Positions 25,458 to 33,560 of a stretch of DNA of 64,000 nt are shown piece after piece. How positions within the stretch are numbered: position 1 is the first letter of the stretch; each line of letters opens with the position of its first letter. The translations under genes and the position numbers were made by a program. The stretch comes from Synergistaceae bacterium (lineage in GTDB: Bacteria; Synergistota; Synergistia; Synergistales; Aminobacteriaceae), in NCBI GenBank assembly GCA_031277095.1, contig JAISLU010000071.1:47843-111842 (forward strand), given 5' to 3'. The notes beneath the pieces were generated by a model. That model saw only the letters and a list, made by a program, of their open reading frames with translations. It searched no databases and had not been told where the DNA came from.

Positions 25458-25594
25458 GGGGGTTTCAGGGGGGCCAGTAAGGATTGCGAAGCAACCGAAC
25501 AAGCTCCGCCCCCCTGAGCTTTAATCCGGGGGTTTCAGGGGGGCCAGTGAGGATTGCGAAGCAACCGAACAAGTTCCGCCCCCCTGAGCTTTAA
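25458..25594. repeat. Tandem pair of 67-bp palindromic elements
   Basis: Unit 1 (25458-25524) and unit 2 (25528-25594) differ at two positions only. In each, TCAGGGGGGC pairs with GCCCCCCTGA over 10 bp. Inside is a second small hairpin, GGATTGC-gaa-GCAACC, so each unit can fold as a branched stem. It lies between the nucleoside kinase and adenine deaminase genes and resembles REP/BIME-type elements. Confidence 0.95.
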
Positions 25595-25614
25595 ATACGA
25601 AAGGGGTTAGCTTA

Positions 25615-27345
25615 ATGAAGGATCTGCTGGCCGTGGCCCGTGGAGAAAAGCCCGCGGATTTTGTGGTGAAAGGGGCGCGCGTCGCCAACGTCTTCACCCT
25701 GGAGTACGAGGACGCCGACGTCGCCGTTTATGGGGAGAAGATTGCCGGCGTGGGCAAGGGATACGAAGGGAGGTCCGTGGTCGACGGCAAAGGGAAAGTT
25801 CTGATACCGGGCATGATCGACGGACATGTCCACATCGAAAGCTCCATGCTGGTCCCGGAGGTCTTCGCCGATCAGGTGGCCCTGCACGGCACCACGGCGG
25901 TGATGTCCGACCCCCACGAAATCGCCAACGTGCTGGGCATGAGGGGCGTGGAGTATATGTACATGGCCAGCCGGGGCCTGCCCGTGGACGTTTTTCTGGG
26001 CGCGCCCTCCTGCGTCCCCGCTTCGGAGTTCGAGACGCCCTTCGAGGGGCTGGAGATGGACCGCATACGGGAGATGTTCCGGCGGGGATGGTGCCAGCAC
26101 TTGGGGGAGGTCATGAACTTTCCCGGGGTGATCGGCGGGGACGACGCCATCTGGGGGAAAATACAGGCAGCCGGCGACGTGCCTTTGACGGGACACGCGC
26201 CGGGGGTGAGCGGCTCCGGGCTTTGCGCCTATATCGCGGGCGGTATCTCCTCCGACCACGAGAGTTCGAGGCCGGAGGAGGGGCTGGAGAAGCTGCGCCG
26301 GGGCATGTGGCTGATGATGCGGGAGGGGTCCTCCACCCACGACCTGGGGCGCCTGCTGCCTCTGGTGCTGGAGCGGCCTCAGCTTTCTTCCCGCTGCATG
26401 GTGGTGTCGGACGACGTCTCGGCCCAGGACCTTCTGAAGGGGCACATGGACGAAAAAATACGGATCATGGCGGGGAATGGCCTGGACCCCCTGGTCGCCC
26501 TGCGGATGGTCACCCTGTCCCCGGCGGAATATTTCGGCCTGAAAGATCGGGGGGCCATAGGCCCGGGCCGCCTGGCCGACATGGCGCTGGTGAAGGACCT
26601 GGAAACCTGCGAAATCGAGAAAGTATGGAAGAACGGGCAGTTGACGGTGGACGGGGGCAGACGATGCTCCTCCGAGGAAAACTCCAGGAGGGAAAGCGTT
26701 TTGTTCATAAAACCCGCCACGGTGAAGGCTCCCACGCTGTCCCAACTGGCGATCCCCTTCCCCCACGGGGCGGAGCTGAACGTGATCGGCCTGAACGAGG
26801 GGCTGCTGTCCACCCGGAAACTGACGTTGCGCCCGTCCATCCGCGACGGGCTGGCCGTGGCGGACGCGAAAAGAGACATCGCCAAGATCGTCGTGCAGAA
26901 CCGGCACCGGGAGACGGAGCATTTCGCCTTGGGGTTCGTGTGCGGGCTGGGGTTGACTAAAGGCGCCATCGCCTCCTCCGTGGCCCATGACGCCCATAAT
27001 TTCATCGCGGTGGGGATGGACGACCTGTCTATCGCCACGGCCCTCGCTCAAATGGGAGAGAACGGCGGCGGCCTGGTGGCGGCGGAGGGCTCGACGGTGA
27101 CGGGCTATTTCCCCCTTCCCGTGGCGGGGCTGATGACGACGCTGGACGTGGCGACGGCGGCCCGGGGGCTCCGGGAAGTGGAGAAAAGAGCCTGCGCCCT
27201 GGGGATGGAGGTCCCTCATCCCTTCATGGTGCTGTCCTTTTTGTCGCTGTCCGTCATCCCGGAGCTGAGAATCACGGACAAAGGTTACGTGGACATCACC
27301 AAGGGCGGGATTCAGCCTATTTTCAGCTTTGTGGAGTTTCGCTGA
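25615..27345 (+). CDS. ade: Adenine deaminase
   Basis: Amidohydrolase that converts adenine to hypoxanthine and ammonia in purine salvage. The protein has 576 residues, as usual. Motifs: VLIPGMIDGHVHIESSMLVPE (metal-binding His-x-His), DPHEIANVLG, GHAPGVSGSGLCAY, SDHESS, RCMVVSDDVSAQDL and the C-terminal AHDAHNFIAVGMDD typical of bacterial Ade. ATG 25615 follows AAAGGGG. It is preceded by the tandem palindromic element and is a single transcription unit. It fits with the nucleoside hydrolase operon near 60 kb and the adjacent nucleoside kinase as part of nucleobase use. Confidence 0.96.
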   Translation: MKDLLAVARGEKPADFVVKGARVANVFTLEYEDADVAVYGEKIAGVGKGYEGRSVVDGKGKVLIPGMIDGHVHIESSMLVPEVFADQVALHGTTAVMSDPHEIANVLGMRGVEYMYMASRGLPVDVFLGAPSCVPASEFETPFEGLEMDRIREMFRRGWCQHLGEVMNFPGVIGGDDAIWGKIQAAGDVPLTGHAPGVSGSGLCAYIAGGISSDHESSRPEEGLEKLRRGMWLMMREGSSTHDLGRLLPLVLERPQLSSRCMVVSDDVSAQDLLKGHMDEKIRIMAGNGLDPLVALRMVTLSPAEYFGLKDRGAIGPGRLADMALVKDLETCEIEKVWKNGQLTVDGGRRCSSEENSRRESVLFIKPATVKAPTLSQLAIPFPHGAELNVIGLNEGLLSTRKLTLRPSIRDGLAVADAKRDIAKIVVQNRHRETEHFALGFVCGLGLTKGAIASSVAHDAHNFIAVGMDDLSIATALAQMGENGGGLVAAEGSTVTGYFPLPVAGLMTTLDVATAARGLREVEKRACALGMEVPHPFMVLSFLSLSVIPELRITDKGYVDITKGGIQPIFSFVEFR

Positions 27346-27356
27346 TTCCGTTGGGA

Positions 27357-27392
27357 CTTTTAGTTTTAATTTTATTTTTTAGTTTTAATTAG
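27357..27392. repeat. AT-rich direct repeat downstream of ade
   Basis: TTTTAGTTTTAATT occurs twice with an approximately 19-bp period. It is the only content of the 62-bp gap before the AlbA_2-type gene. Confidence 0.6.
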
Positions 27393-27407
27393 AAAGAGGG
27401 ACGTGTC

Positions 27408-29564
27408 ATGTCGTATCCGAGCGCGTATCCGAATAAAACCGTGGCCCCGAGAGATAAGAACGGCTTCGAGTCCTTTTTGGCCCTGACCGCCCATGCGGAC
27501 CGGGAGTTTCTCTCATTGAACGCCCTGCATCGGTTTTTGCCGGTCTGCTGCGGCATGGCCAACGGCGCCGGCGGATGGGTGATTTTGGGCGCGTTTCAGG
27601 AAGGCGACACTTTCCTTGAAGACCGGCCCGAGGCGGCAGTGATGCAGGTGAAAGTGGAAGGTGTGCCGGATACTGCCCAGCTGGAGCGGGAACTGAGACT
27701 TTCTCTGGAGGACAGGGGACAGATCTCCGCGAACCCGGTGTCCTCTTTTCGCTCCCTTTCCATTGGTGACAAGAACGGCGACAAGAACGTACTGGTCGCC
27801 CGTGTGGAGGCGGCAGATTGGTTTTTGCGCCCTCTCTGCGTGGGCGCGGATTATTTGCGGGGCGCCTATCGCCGCATCGGAGGGGCGGACGTGGCCTCGG
27901 GCCATCACGCCCGTCTGCGCATGGCCCTGGACGCCCTGGAGATCACCCGAGACGACCTCCCCGTCCAGAACCTCGGCGTCTCGGACCTGGACGCCGGGAG
28001 CGTGGCTTCTTTCCGGGCCGCGGTGACGGAGCGTTTTCCCCAGTGGAAAGAGCTTTCTCAGGAGGAATTTTTGAGGCGCGCCCTGGTGCTGACGCCTCTG
28101 GACCCTTTACAAGCCTCGGAGGAGATAACCGTGACCCGCGCCGGGGAGCTTCTCTTGGGGAAAGGAGAGGTCAGGGTCCGGCTGACCCGACGGGACGAGT
28201 CCCAGGGGACCAAGGTCTGGGAGGCCCAAAATCTTTGGTCGGCTTGGACGGACCTTTTTTTACCGCGGCTGGCGAAAGGCGCACCCTGCGAGGACGCTTT
28301 GCGGGAGTGTTTCATGAACGCGCTGCTCCACGCCGAACACGACGAAGGGTGCGTCGAGATCGAGCTGCGGGACGCGACGGTGACTTTCCTCAACCCCGGC
28401 CTGCCTCGCGTTCAGATCGACGGGCCGCGCCCCGACGGAACGAGTTCCGAGGGGGTTTGCCCCGCGCGCAACGGCCGCCTGCTGCGGATGTTTAAACTGG
28501 CGGGGCTCGCCCACGGGGAAGGACGCGGGCTCCCCATCATCCGGGCTTTCCACGAGAACTTCCACCTCCAGTTGAACACGCTGGAACTGTCCACTTTCGC
28601 GGAACTGCCCCTGCAAGAACCCGACATCCCCCCCGGAATGCCCATAGTGCAAGTGTCACAAGTGACACAAGCACCGCGTGCGGCGCAAGTGCCTCAAGTG
28701 ACACAAGTCCCGCGAGCGGTGCAGGAAGTGCCCGAAGCGACACAAGCCCCGTCGCCCCAAAAATCTCCGTCCCTTCTGGACCTCATGCCCCTGCTCTTGG
28801 CCCCCATCGAAAGAGCGATCCCCCCCGGCCTGATTCTGGCGGCGCTTCCCGTCACCCAACCGGCAACACTGGAGATCGCAGAACTGGAAGTTGCGGAGCT
28901 GGAAGTTTTAGAACCGGAAGCCCCAGAACCGGAAATTGCGGAGCCAGAAATTTTAGAGCCCGAAAGCCAGGAGCCCGAGGAGCCGGAACCCGAGAGTTTA
29001 GAACCCGAGGGCTTTGAGCCCGAGAGCTTTGAGCCCGATAGTTTTGAACCCGAGAGCCTGACTCCAGTCAATTCCGAACCCGAAAGCCTGGAGCCAGAAG
29101 TTCTGGAACCGGAAGTTCTGGAGGACGAGGAGCCGAATTTGGAGCCGGAAAATTTGGAGGAACCGGAGTTTTTCGACGCCGAGACCGGCGTCACAGAAGA
29201 AGAGAAAGAAGAGAAAGAAGAAGAAGAAGAAGAGGAAGAGACGGGCGAGGACGAAGAAGAGAACGAAGAGGACGAGTATGAGGCCCCCGAAGTCGATATA
29301 TCGGAGATATCGCCGGAATCGTCGGCTCAGGAGCAGGTCCTCAGAAGCGCCCGCACATCGCCGCCCGTGGTGCGCCAGGCCATCTTGGAGCTGTGCGGCG
29401 AATATAGAAGTCTCTCCGCCCTGTCGTCGATGCTGGCGCGCTCCGAGGGGTCCCTGCGGCGGCACTACATCACCGCCATGGTCCGGGAGGGGCTGTTGGA
29501 AATGGAGTTCCCCGACAGAGTCGGGCACCCGGACCAGAGGTACAGAACCCGGAACCTCAACTGA
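27408..29564 (+). CDS. AlbA_2/Schlafen-type DNA-binding ATPase-like protein with Glu-Pro-Glu repeat and C-terminal winged helix
   Basis: 718 residues. The N-terminal 170 resemble the AlbA_2 (Schlafen) domain of RecG-like regulators: CGMANGAGGWVILGAFQEG and YLRGAYRRIGGADV. Residues 270-400 resemble the GHKL-type ATPase of the same family (CFMNALLHAEHDEGCVEIEL, RNGRLLRMFKLAGLAHGEGRGLPII). A Gln/Val/Pro linker follows (about 415-450), then about 100 residues of EPExx pentads (about 487-588) and an almost pure Glu/Asp stretch (about 597-624). A C-terminal winged helix ends it (about 648-718; LSALSSMLARSEGSLRRHYI). ATG 27408 follows GAGGGA. It overlaps the convergent tauE stop by 8 bp. Likely a DNA-binding regulator; targets unknown. 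Confidence 0.75.
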   Translation: MSYPSAYPNKTVAPRDKNGFESFLALTAHADREFLSLNALHRFLPVCCGMANGAGGWVILGAFQEGDTFLEDRPEAAVMQVKVEGVPDTAQLERELRLSLEDRGQISANPVSSFRSLSIGDKNGDKNVLVARVEAADWFLRPLCVGADYLRGAYRRIGGADVASGHHARLRMALDALEITRDDLPVQNLGVSDLDAGSVASFRAAVTERFPQWKELSQEEFLRRALVLTPLDPLQASEEITVTRAGELLLGKGEVRVRLTRRDESQGTKVWEAQNLWSAWTDLFLPRLAKGAPCEDALRECFMNALLHAEHDEGCVEIELRDATVTFLNPGLPRVQIDGPRPDGTSSEGVCPARNGRLLRMFKLAGLAHGEGRGLPIIRAFHENFHLQLNTLELSTFAELPLQEPDIPPGMPIVQVSQVTQAPRAAQVPQVTQVPRAVQEVPEATQAPSPQKSPSLLDLMPLLLAPIERAIPPGLILAALPVTQPATLEIAELEVAELEVLEPEAPEPEIAEPEILEPESQEPEEPEPESLEPEGFEPESFEPDSFEPESLTPVNSEPESLEPEVLEPEVLEDEEPNLEPENLEEPEFFDAETGVTEEEKEEKEEEEEEEETGEDEEENEEDEYEAPEVDISEISPESSAQEQVLRSARTSPPVVRQAILELCGEYRSLSALSSMLARSEGSLRRHYITAMVREGLLEMEFPDRVGHPDQRYRTRNLN
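28860..29170. repeat. Coding pentad repeat, period about 15 bp (Glu-Pro-Glu)
   Basis: About 20 imperfect 15-bp units encode EPExx pentads within the AlbA_2-type protein. Several neighbours are nearly identical, e.g. the GAGCCCGAGAGCTTT copies at about 29010-29045. Confidence 0.85.
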
Positions 29565-30345
29565 GAATCAATTTTACCGACGAGGCCAGGGCCAGAACCA
29601 GTATGAGCTTTCTGAATGCCTTCTGCGGCAGCTTTTTTGCAAAAACGATCCCCGCAAGCCCTCCCACCACGATGATGGGAATCGCGGCGGCGTCCAGCTT
29701 CAAGGTCTCGATGCTGATCATGTTCAGGAACAGAAACAGAGGGATCTTGAACCAGTTCATGCAAAAAGAACAGATCGCCGTGGTGCCCAATATCTGAAAC
29801 TTGTCCAGCCGCGCGATGACCACGTAAAGAGCCATAATGGGGCTTGCCGCGTTGGCCAGAGCCGAGACCAGCCCCGCCGTCGTCCCGAACAAAACGGACA
29901 TGGCCAGAGGGGGGGCTTCGGCGGGCGCCATGTCTTTTTTCCGTTTCTGCAGAAAGTCCGCCCCGACGCTCAATACGACCAAAATCGTCACCGTCCACCC
30001 GATGATGACGCCGAACGTCCGGTCGTCCACCGCCCCGGCCACGAAGGACGCGCTCCAGACCCCCAGCCCCACGAACAGCAGGTAGGGGAAACAATAACGC
30101 CATTGGGCGAAGCGCCGGTAGTTCCACACCGACAAAACGTCGGACATGAGGTAGATGGGAAGCATCAGCCCCACCGAGATCTTCGGAGGAAAGACCATCG
30201 CCATCATGGGAACGGCGACGATGGCGGCGCCGGGCAGCCCGGTTTTCGAGAACCCCACGATAAAGACGGCAAGACAAAAAATCCCCCAGGACGAAAAAGA
30301 AAGCTCCCACCGGCTCAACGACAGGAACTCATAGAGACTGACCAC
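29557..30345 (-). CDS. TauE/SafE-family sulfite/organosulfonate exporter-like permease
   Basis: A 262-residue integral membrane protein with about eight hydrophobic helices. The TauE/SafE hallmarks are the two half-repeats: FIVGFSKTGLPGAAIVAVPMMA near the N-terminus and LFGTTAGLVSALANAASPIMALY in the middle. I chose GTG 30345, which lies 9 nt after AAGGAG; the TTG codons nearer to that site are too close. Members export or import sulfite, sulfoacetate or related C-S compounds, but the substrate cannot be told here. The stop overlaps the convergent AlbA_2-type gene. A -10-like TATAAT is at 30384-30379 on the minus strand. Confidence 0.9.
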   Translation of the reverse strand: MVSLYEFLSLSRWELSFSSWGIFCLAVFIVGFSKTGLPGAAIVAVPMMAMVFPPKISVGLMLPIYLMSDVLSVWNYRRFAQWRYCFPYLLFVGLGVWSASFVAGAVDDRTFGVIIGWTVTILVVLSVGADFLQKRKKDMAPAEAPPLAMSVLFGTTAGLVSALANAASPIMALYVVIARLDKFQILGTTAICSFCMNWFKIPLFLFLNMISIETLKLDAAAIPIIVVGGLAGIVFAKKLPQKAFRKLILVLALASSVKLILS

Positions 30346-30378
30346 AGGCAACAACTCCTTAAATATTTACGTTGTTGT

Positions 30379-30384
30379 ATTATA
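30379..30384 (-). promoter_or_regulatory. Possible -10 box for the TauE/SafE gene
   Basis: TATAAT on the minus strand, 34 bp upstream of the chosen GTG start. No good -35 box was seen. Confidence 0.4.
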
Positions 30385-30409
30385 CTGCCTACGTGCGAGT
30401 CCGCAGTTC

Positions 30410-30510
30410 TACGAAAACACGTTCTACGAAATAGACGTTTTACGTAGTTTGCGGGTCGTTCGTTTAAATTTCGCTTATTCAAATTTCGCTCGTTTAAAAA
30501 TTCGGACAAA
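30410..30510. repeat. Degenerate short repeats upstream of the hemerythrin-CheX gene
   Basis: Near-copies of TTCTACGAAA/TTCTACGAAAT/TTTTACGTAG (about 30410-30450) are followed by TCGTTTAAATTTCGC/TTATTCAAATTTCGC/TCGTTTAAAAATTCG (about 30467-30505). No promoter could be assigned within them with confidence. Confidence 0.55.
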
Positions 30511-30527
30511 AAGGCGGAGGGGTTTGT

Positions 30528-31376
30528 ATGTGGAAAGAATCATACCGTCTGGGTGTGGAAACGATAGACAACCAGCATCGGCAGCTTTTCAAAATGGTGG
30601 ATGACCTGCTCGAAGTGGTCAACGGCGGCGAAGGGGAGGACTACAAGCAGAAGTGCGCCGACGCCGTGACTTTTCTGTACGATTACACGGTGAAACATTT
30701 TCAGTTCGAGGAAGGGTATCAGGCGTCTATCGGATATCCGGACATCGAGGCCCACAAACTCCAGCATAAGCGGTTCATCGTCACGGTCGATAATTTCGCG
30801 AGGAGAATGACCGACTCGCAGTACGACATGCCGGTGGTGAAGGCATTCTGCGGGTCGCTGGTGGCGTGGCTGAACTACCACGTCGCCGATACCGACCAGA
30901 AAATCGTGGGCAAAAACCTCTCGAAGGAACACGATTCCCTGCTAACCTGCCTGGGCAGTTTCTCCTCCGGCGCTCTGGGCGTCGCATCCACCATGCTGGG
31001 TCTCAGCGCGGACGAGATCACAAAAACAATGTCCCCCAGCAGGCATTTCAAAGGCGACATCGCCTATGAAATAGGGCTTGTCGGGGACATCGCCGGCAAG
31101 GCGCTCTTCGAGTATTCCATCGACTTTGCGTATTCCATGGTCAGGGCGCTCATCTCGAAGGACATGGAGGACGTGGACGAAATCGCCCGCTCCGCTATGG
31201 CGGAAACGTCGAACATCATCGGCGGGAAAGCCGCCATGACCATGTCCGCCAGCGGGAAGCTGTGCGACATCACCACCCCCCTCCTGGTCCCCGTCCGCCG
31301 TGAAACGTGGACTTTCGAGGGCTTCCACCTCCACACCCCAAAAGGCGACATGCAAGTCCTGCTCTCGGTTGAATGA
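30528..31376 (+). CDS. Bacteriohemerythrin fused to a CheX-like phosphatase domain
   Basis: 282 residues. The N-terminal 135 form a bacteriohemerythrin: all seven di-iron ligands are at the expected places, His17, His57, Glu61, His76, His80, His118 and Asp123. The rest resembles the CheX/CheC phosphatase family, with the ExxN catalytic motif at Glu226 and Asn229 in AMAETSNIIGGKA. Known CheX proteins dephosphorylate CheY-P. A fusion therefore suggests that O2 or redox state gates dephosphorylation of a response regulator; that is inference. ATG 30528 follows GGCGGAGGGG. No other chemotaxis gene is adjacent, though a cheW lies at 52931. Confidence 0.85.
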   Translation: MWKESYRLGVETIDNQHRQLFKMVDDLLEVVNGGEGEDYKQKCADAVTFLYDYTVKHFQFEEGYQASIGYPDIEAHKLQHKRFIVTVDNFARRMTDSQYDMPVVKAFCGSLVAWLNYHVADTDQKIVGKNLSKEHDSLLTCLGSFSSGALGVASTMLGLSADEITKTMSPSRHFKGDIAYEIGLVGDIAGKALFEYSIDFAYSMVRALISKDMEDVDEIARSAMAETSNIIGGKAAMTMSASGKLCDITTPLLVPVRRETWTFEGFHLHTPKGDMQVLLSVE

Positions 31377-31469
31377 ACCCGGAATGAGCTGGAATGAGCC
31401 TTGGGGGTCTCAGGACTTCAAATGATTCAGGGCTTCAATTTCAGTTTCGTTCGGACACGGTACATCGGC

Positions 31470-31508
31470 CGCAATATTGCAAAAAATATTGCAAAAAAAT
31501 ATTGCAAA
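31470..31508. repeat. AATATTGCAAA triple repeat
   Basis: Three near-copies of AATATTGCAAAAA lie in tandem just before the terminator that follows the hemerythrin-CheX gene. Confidence 0.8.
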
Positions 31509-31543
31509 GAAGGCCGCTTGTCGATCGAACGGCCTTCTTTGTC
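31506..31543. terminator. Bidirectional intrinsic terminator between hemerythrin-CheX and proC
   Basis: AAAGAAGGCCG (31506-31516) and CGGCCTTCTTT (31530-31540) form a perfect 11-bp stem with a 13-nt loop. The A and T runs allow use from both strands. Confidence 0.9.
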
Positions 31544-31584
31544 ATTATGCGTGCAGTGTGTCCACGGGAAATTTCCCCTCTGCG

Positions 31585-32436
31585 CTATTTTAATGACGCA
31601 ATGATTTTTTCCGTCAGGCTTTGCCCTTTTTCGGCCGTCAGCAGAACGGCTCTCATCATCGCGGCCCGCGCGCCCACACGTTCTATTTCGTAGACACCCT
31701 CGATGGTCATGCCGCCGGGAGTGCAGACGTTGTCCCGCAGCTCCGCCGGATGTTTCCCGGACTCCATCGCAAGGCGCGCGGCCCCCAGCATGGCGCTCAT
31801 GGCTCCTTTGTAAGCCAGGTCTTTGGGAAGCCCGGCGTGGATGCCGCCCATCGCGGCCGCCTCCATCAGCGACACGAAGAACGCGGGCGTGGCGCCGGTC
31901 AACGCCGTCAGGGCGTCCAGGCTTTTTTCCTCAGACTCCTCCACAGGGCCCAGCAGGGCAAAGGCCTCTTTCATCCACGCCATGTCGGCCTCCGTGGTGA
32001 CGTCAGACCGAGTGATGCCCGTGAAGGCGCAGTTGATCGCCGCGCAGATATTCGTCATCGCCCGCGCCCATCGCGCCTCGGGAACGGCCGCCCGAAACAT
32101 GTGGAGCGGGATCACGGCGGCCAGAGATATACAGAGCTTTCCCTTCAAAAATTGAGCCTGCTCCTTGACGGCCCCCAAAACAAGATGGGGTTTCAGGGCA
32201 AACATCACGATTTCGCCCTCTTGGGCGGCCTTTGCGTTGTCCGCGATCAGCTCGACTCCATCCGCGCTCACGTGTCCAAGGCGCTCGGGATGTACATCCG
32301 ACGCCAAAACTTTACAGCCTGCTTTCGCCAGTCCCCTGGCGACGGCGCCTCCCAACGCTCCCGCCCCGATAATGGATATGCGGGTTTCTTTAACGTTCAC
32401 ATTCTTCATTTCAACCATTTCAACCATCCTTTTCAT
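31585..32436 (-). CDS. proC: Pyrroline-5-carboxylate reductase
   Basis: Last enzyme of proline synthesis; reduces pyrroline-5-carboxylate with NAD(P)H. 283 residues. Motifs: the Rossmann ISIIGAGALGGAVARGL, VMFALKPHLV, ISLAAVIPL, RAMTNICAAINCAFTGI, and the late SGATPAFF-like stretch LTGATPAFFVSLMEA with GLPKDLAYKG, then NVCTPGGMTIEGV. The N-terminus before RISIIG is long and repetitive (VEMVEMKN, from two 9-bp units at 32408-32425), so the start is uncertain among several ATG codons. The upstream spacer has 13-bp repeats. It ends at the strong shared terminator. Confidence 0.95.
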   Translation of the reverse strand: MKRMVEMVEMKNVNVKETRISIIGAGALGGAVARGLAKAGCKVLASDVHPERLGHVSADGVELIADNAKAAQEGEIVMFALKPHLVLGAVKEQAQFLKGKLCISLAAVIPLHMFRAAVPEARWARAMTNICAAINCAFTGITRSDVTTEADMAWMKEAFALLGPVEESEEKSLDALTALTGATPAFFVSLMEAAAMGGIHAGLPKDLAYKGAMSAMLGAARLAMESGKHPAELRDNVCTPGGMTIEGVYEIERVGARAAMMRAVLLTAEKGQSLTEKIIASLK

Positions 32437-32437
32437 T

Positions 32438-32470
32438 TATCTTTTCCCTTTATCTTTTCCCTTTATCTCT
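32438..32470. repeat. 13-bp tandem repeat upstream of proC
   Basis: TATCTTTTCCCTT occurs identically at 32438-32450 and 32451-32463, followed by a partial copy. It covers the region where proC would have its ribosome site. Confidence 0.9.
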
Positions 32471-32503
32471 TCCTGTACCCAGAGGCCCAAGGAAGAGCCC
32501 CGT

Positions 32504-33307
32504 CTACTTGCGCGGTTCGAAACGGGAGAGTGAAGCTGCCAACAGGATGACCCAAATCAACCCTCCTGCCCCTGCGTCACAACCCCCGCCGCTTTTGGAA
32601 TTTTGAGGAGCGGGGCTGGGATTGGGTGCCGGGGGTGTCTTTTCGGTAACGACAAGAGTGAACGTCACGGAGCGATCCGCGGCCGCAGTGTGCCGCGCGC
32701 CCTGATAAACGGGAAGTTCCACCGAGATTGTGATGGTATAGCTCCCCGGCACGACGACAGCGCCGGATAAGTGCCCGTCCTCGGTCAAGACGAGATTCGC
32801 GGGCAAGGGAGTTGAAGTGAATCTCCCCCTCAGCGCCGAGGACAATTGAACGTCGATGAATTGTCCCGTTGTAATGCGCAGCACGCCGTTGCTGAGACCT
32901 ATGCCCTCGAGTCCGGACAAGTCGATGGGGACGGGAGGCTCAGCGTACACCTCGAAACTCAAGGTTGGTTCCGACAGTTTGGTGTCGGATTCGATCAAGG
33001 TGAAACCCAAAATATATGTTCCCGCCATCGGCGGCGTAAAGGTGAAAGTCAAGATACTCTCCGCCTTCTGCAGATCGACGGAATGGACGCTGCCGTCCGG
33101 GTAGGTGATCGACAGAACCGCATTTTCCACAGGCGCACTCATCTGTACAGAACAGGTGAGAGGCGAGCCGACGGATGCGAAGGGCGGCATGAGAAAGTTG
33201 ACCGTGACGTTTCCCGGCGGCAGCGCGGCAAAAGCCGTTCCCGAGAAAAAGAAGCAGCCTGATAGAACCCCTGCTAAAAACACCCGCAAATACTTTCGTT
33301 TACCCAT
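32504..33307 (-). CDS. Exported Ig-like protein with Synergist-CTERM signal
   Basis: 267 residues with a signal peptide (about 1-27, ending SGTAFA). Two Ig-like beta domains follow. The first (about 30-135) has VNFLMPPFASVGSPLTCSVQ and MAGTYILGFTLIE; the second (about 135-225) resembles the putative Ig domain seen in many surface proteins (LPANLVLTEDGHLSGAVVVPG). A Pro/Asn-rich linker, then KSGGGCDAGAGG, a hydrophobic helix and RFEPRK form the Synergist-CTERM signal. The ATG at 33307 overlaps the TAA of a small upstream reading frame (TAATG). Function unknown; probably surface-anchored. Confidence 0.85.
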   Translation of the reverse strand: MGKRKYLRVFLAGVLSGCFFFSGTAFAALPPGNVTVNFLMPPFASVGSPLTCSVQMSAPVENAVLSITYPDGSVHSVDLQKAESILTFTFTPPMAGTYILGFTLIESDTKLSEPTLSFEVYAEPPVPIDLSGLEGIGLSNGVLRITTGQFIDVQLSSALRGRFTSTPLPANLVLTEDGHLSGAVVVPGSYTITISVELPVYQGARHTAAADRSVTFTLVVTEKTPPAPNPSPAPQNSKSGGGCDAGAGGLIWVILLAASLSRFEPRK

Positions 33308-33474
33308 TACAAAAACCCCTCCCCTTTGTGTAAAACCACGAAAGCTATCTTTCTGCCGTCCGGTGAACTGAGTCCAAGCAAGATCAGAACGACCAGAGCA
33401 GGCAAGATCGACCCGATCAGCGCGTAGAAAAAATATTGGCGTATGAGGCTGAAAATCTCTCTTAATATAGACAG
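33307..33474 (-). other. Small membrane-protein reading frame, probably 5'-truncated
   Basis: An open frame ends TAA at 33307-33309, one base into the next gene's ATG (TAATG). It encodes SLIRQYFFYALIGS and ILPALVVLILLGL, i.e. one strong hydrophobic helix, with a basic N-side (REIFSLIRQ) and a polar tail (SPDGRKIAFVVLHKGEGFL). The frame stays open to about 33510 but has no ATG, GTG or TTG start. Upstream it meets dispersed repeat copy C, so its 5' end may have been lost there. The tight stop-start coupling to the Synergist-CTERM gene supports former or residual translation. Function unknown. Confidence 0.4.
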
Positions 33475-33512
33475 TTTTCCCTGCCGCGAAAGTTCCCGAA
33501 TAAATTCACGGT

Positions 33513-33560
33513 CTGTTTTTTAGCTATTCTAACTTTAGGCTTTTTATCTTAATTCACTAT
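33513..33560 (+). repeat. Dispersed repeat, copy C
   Basis: 48 bp running from CTGTTTTTTAGCTATTCTAAC to CTTAATTCACTAT, nearly identical to the 3' part of copy B. It abuts the 3' end of polA (stop at 33574) and the possibly truncated membrane frame. Confidence 0.9.

Noticed and set aside
25458-25594. Riboswitch upstream of adenine deaminase
   Set aside because: The structure is two tandem copies of a palindromic repeat also found in part elsewhere; no purine-riboswitch core was recognised.
15819-33560. The dispersed repeat as a mobile promoter
   Set aside because: TTGACTTG in copy B looks like a -35 box but no good -10 follows, and copies A and C do not point at a gene start.
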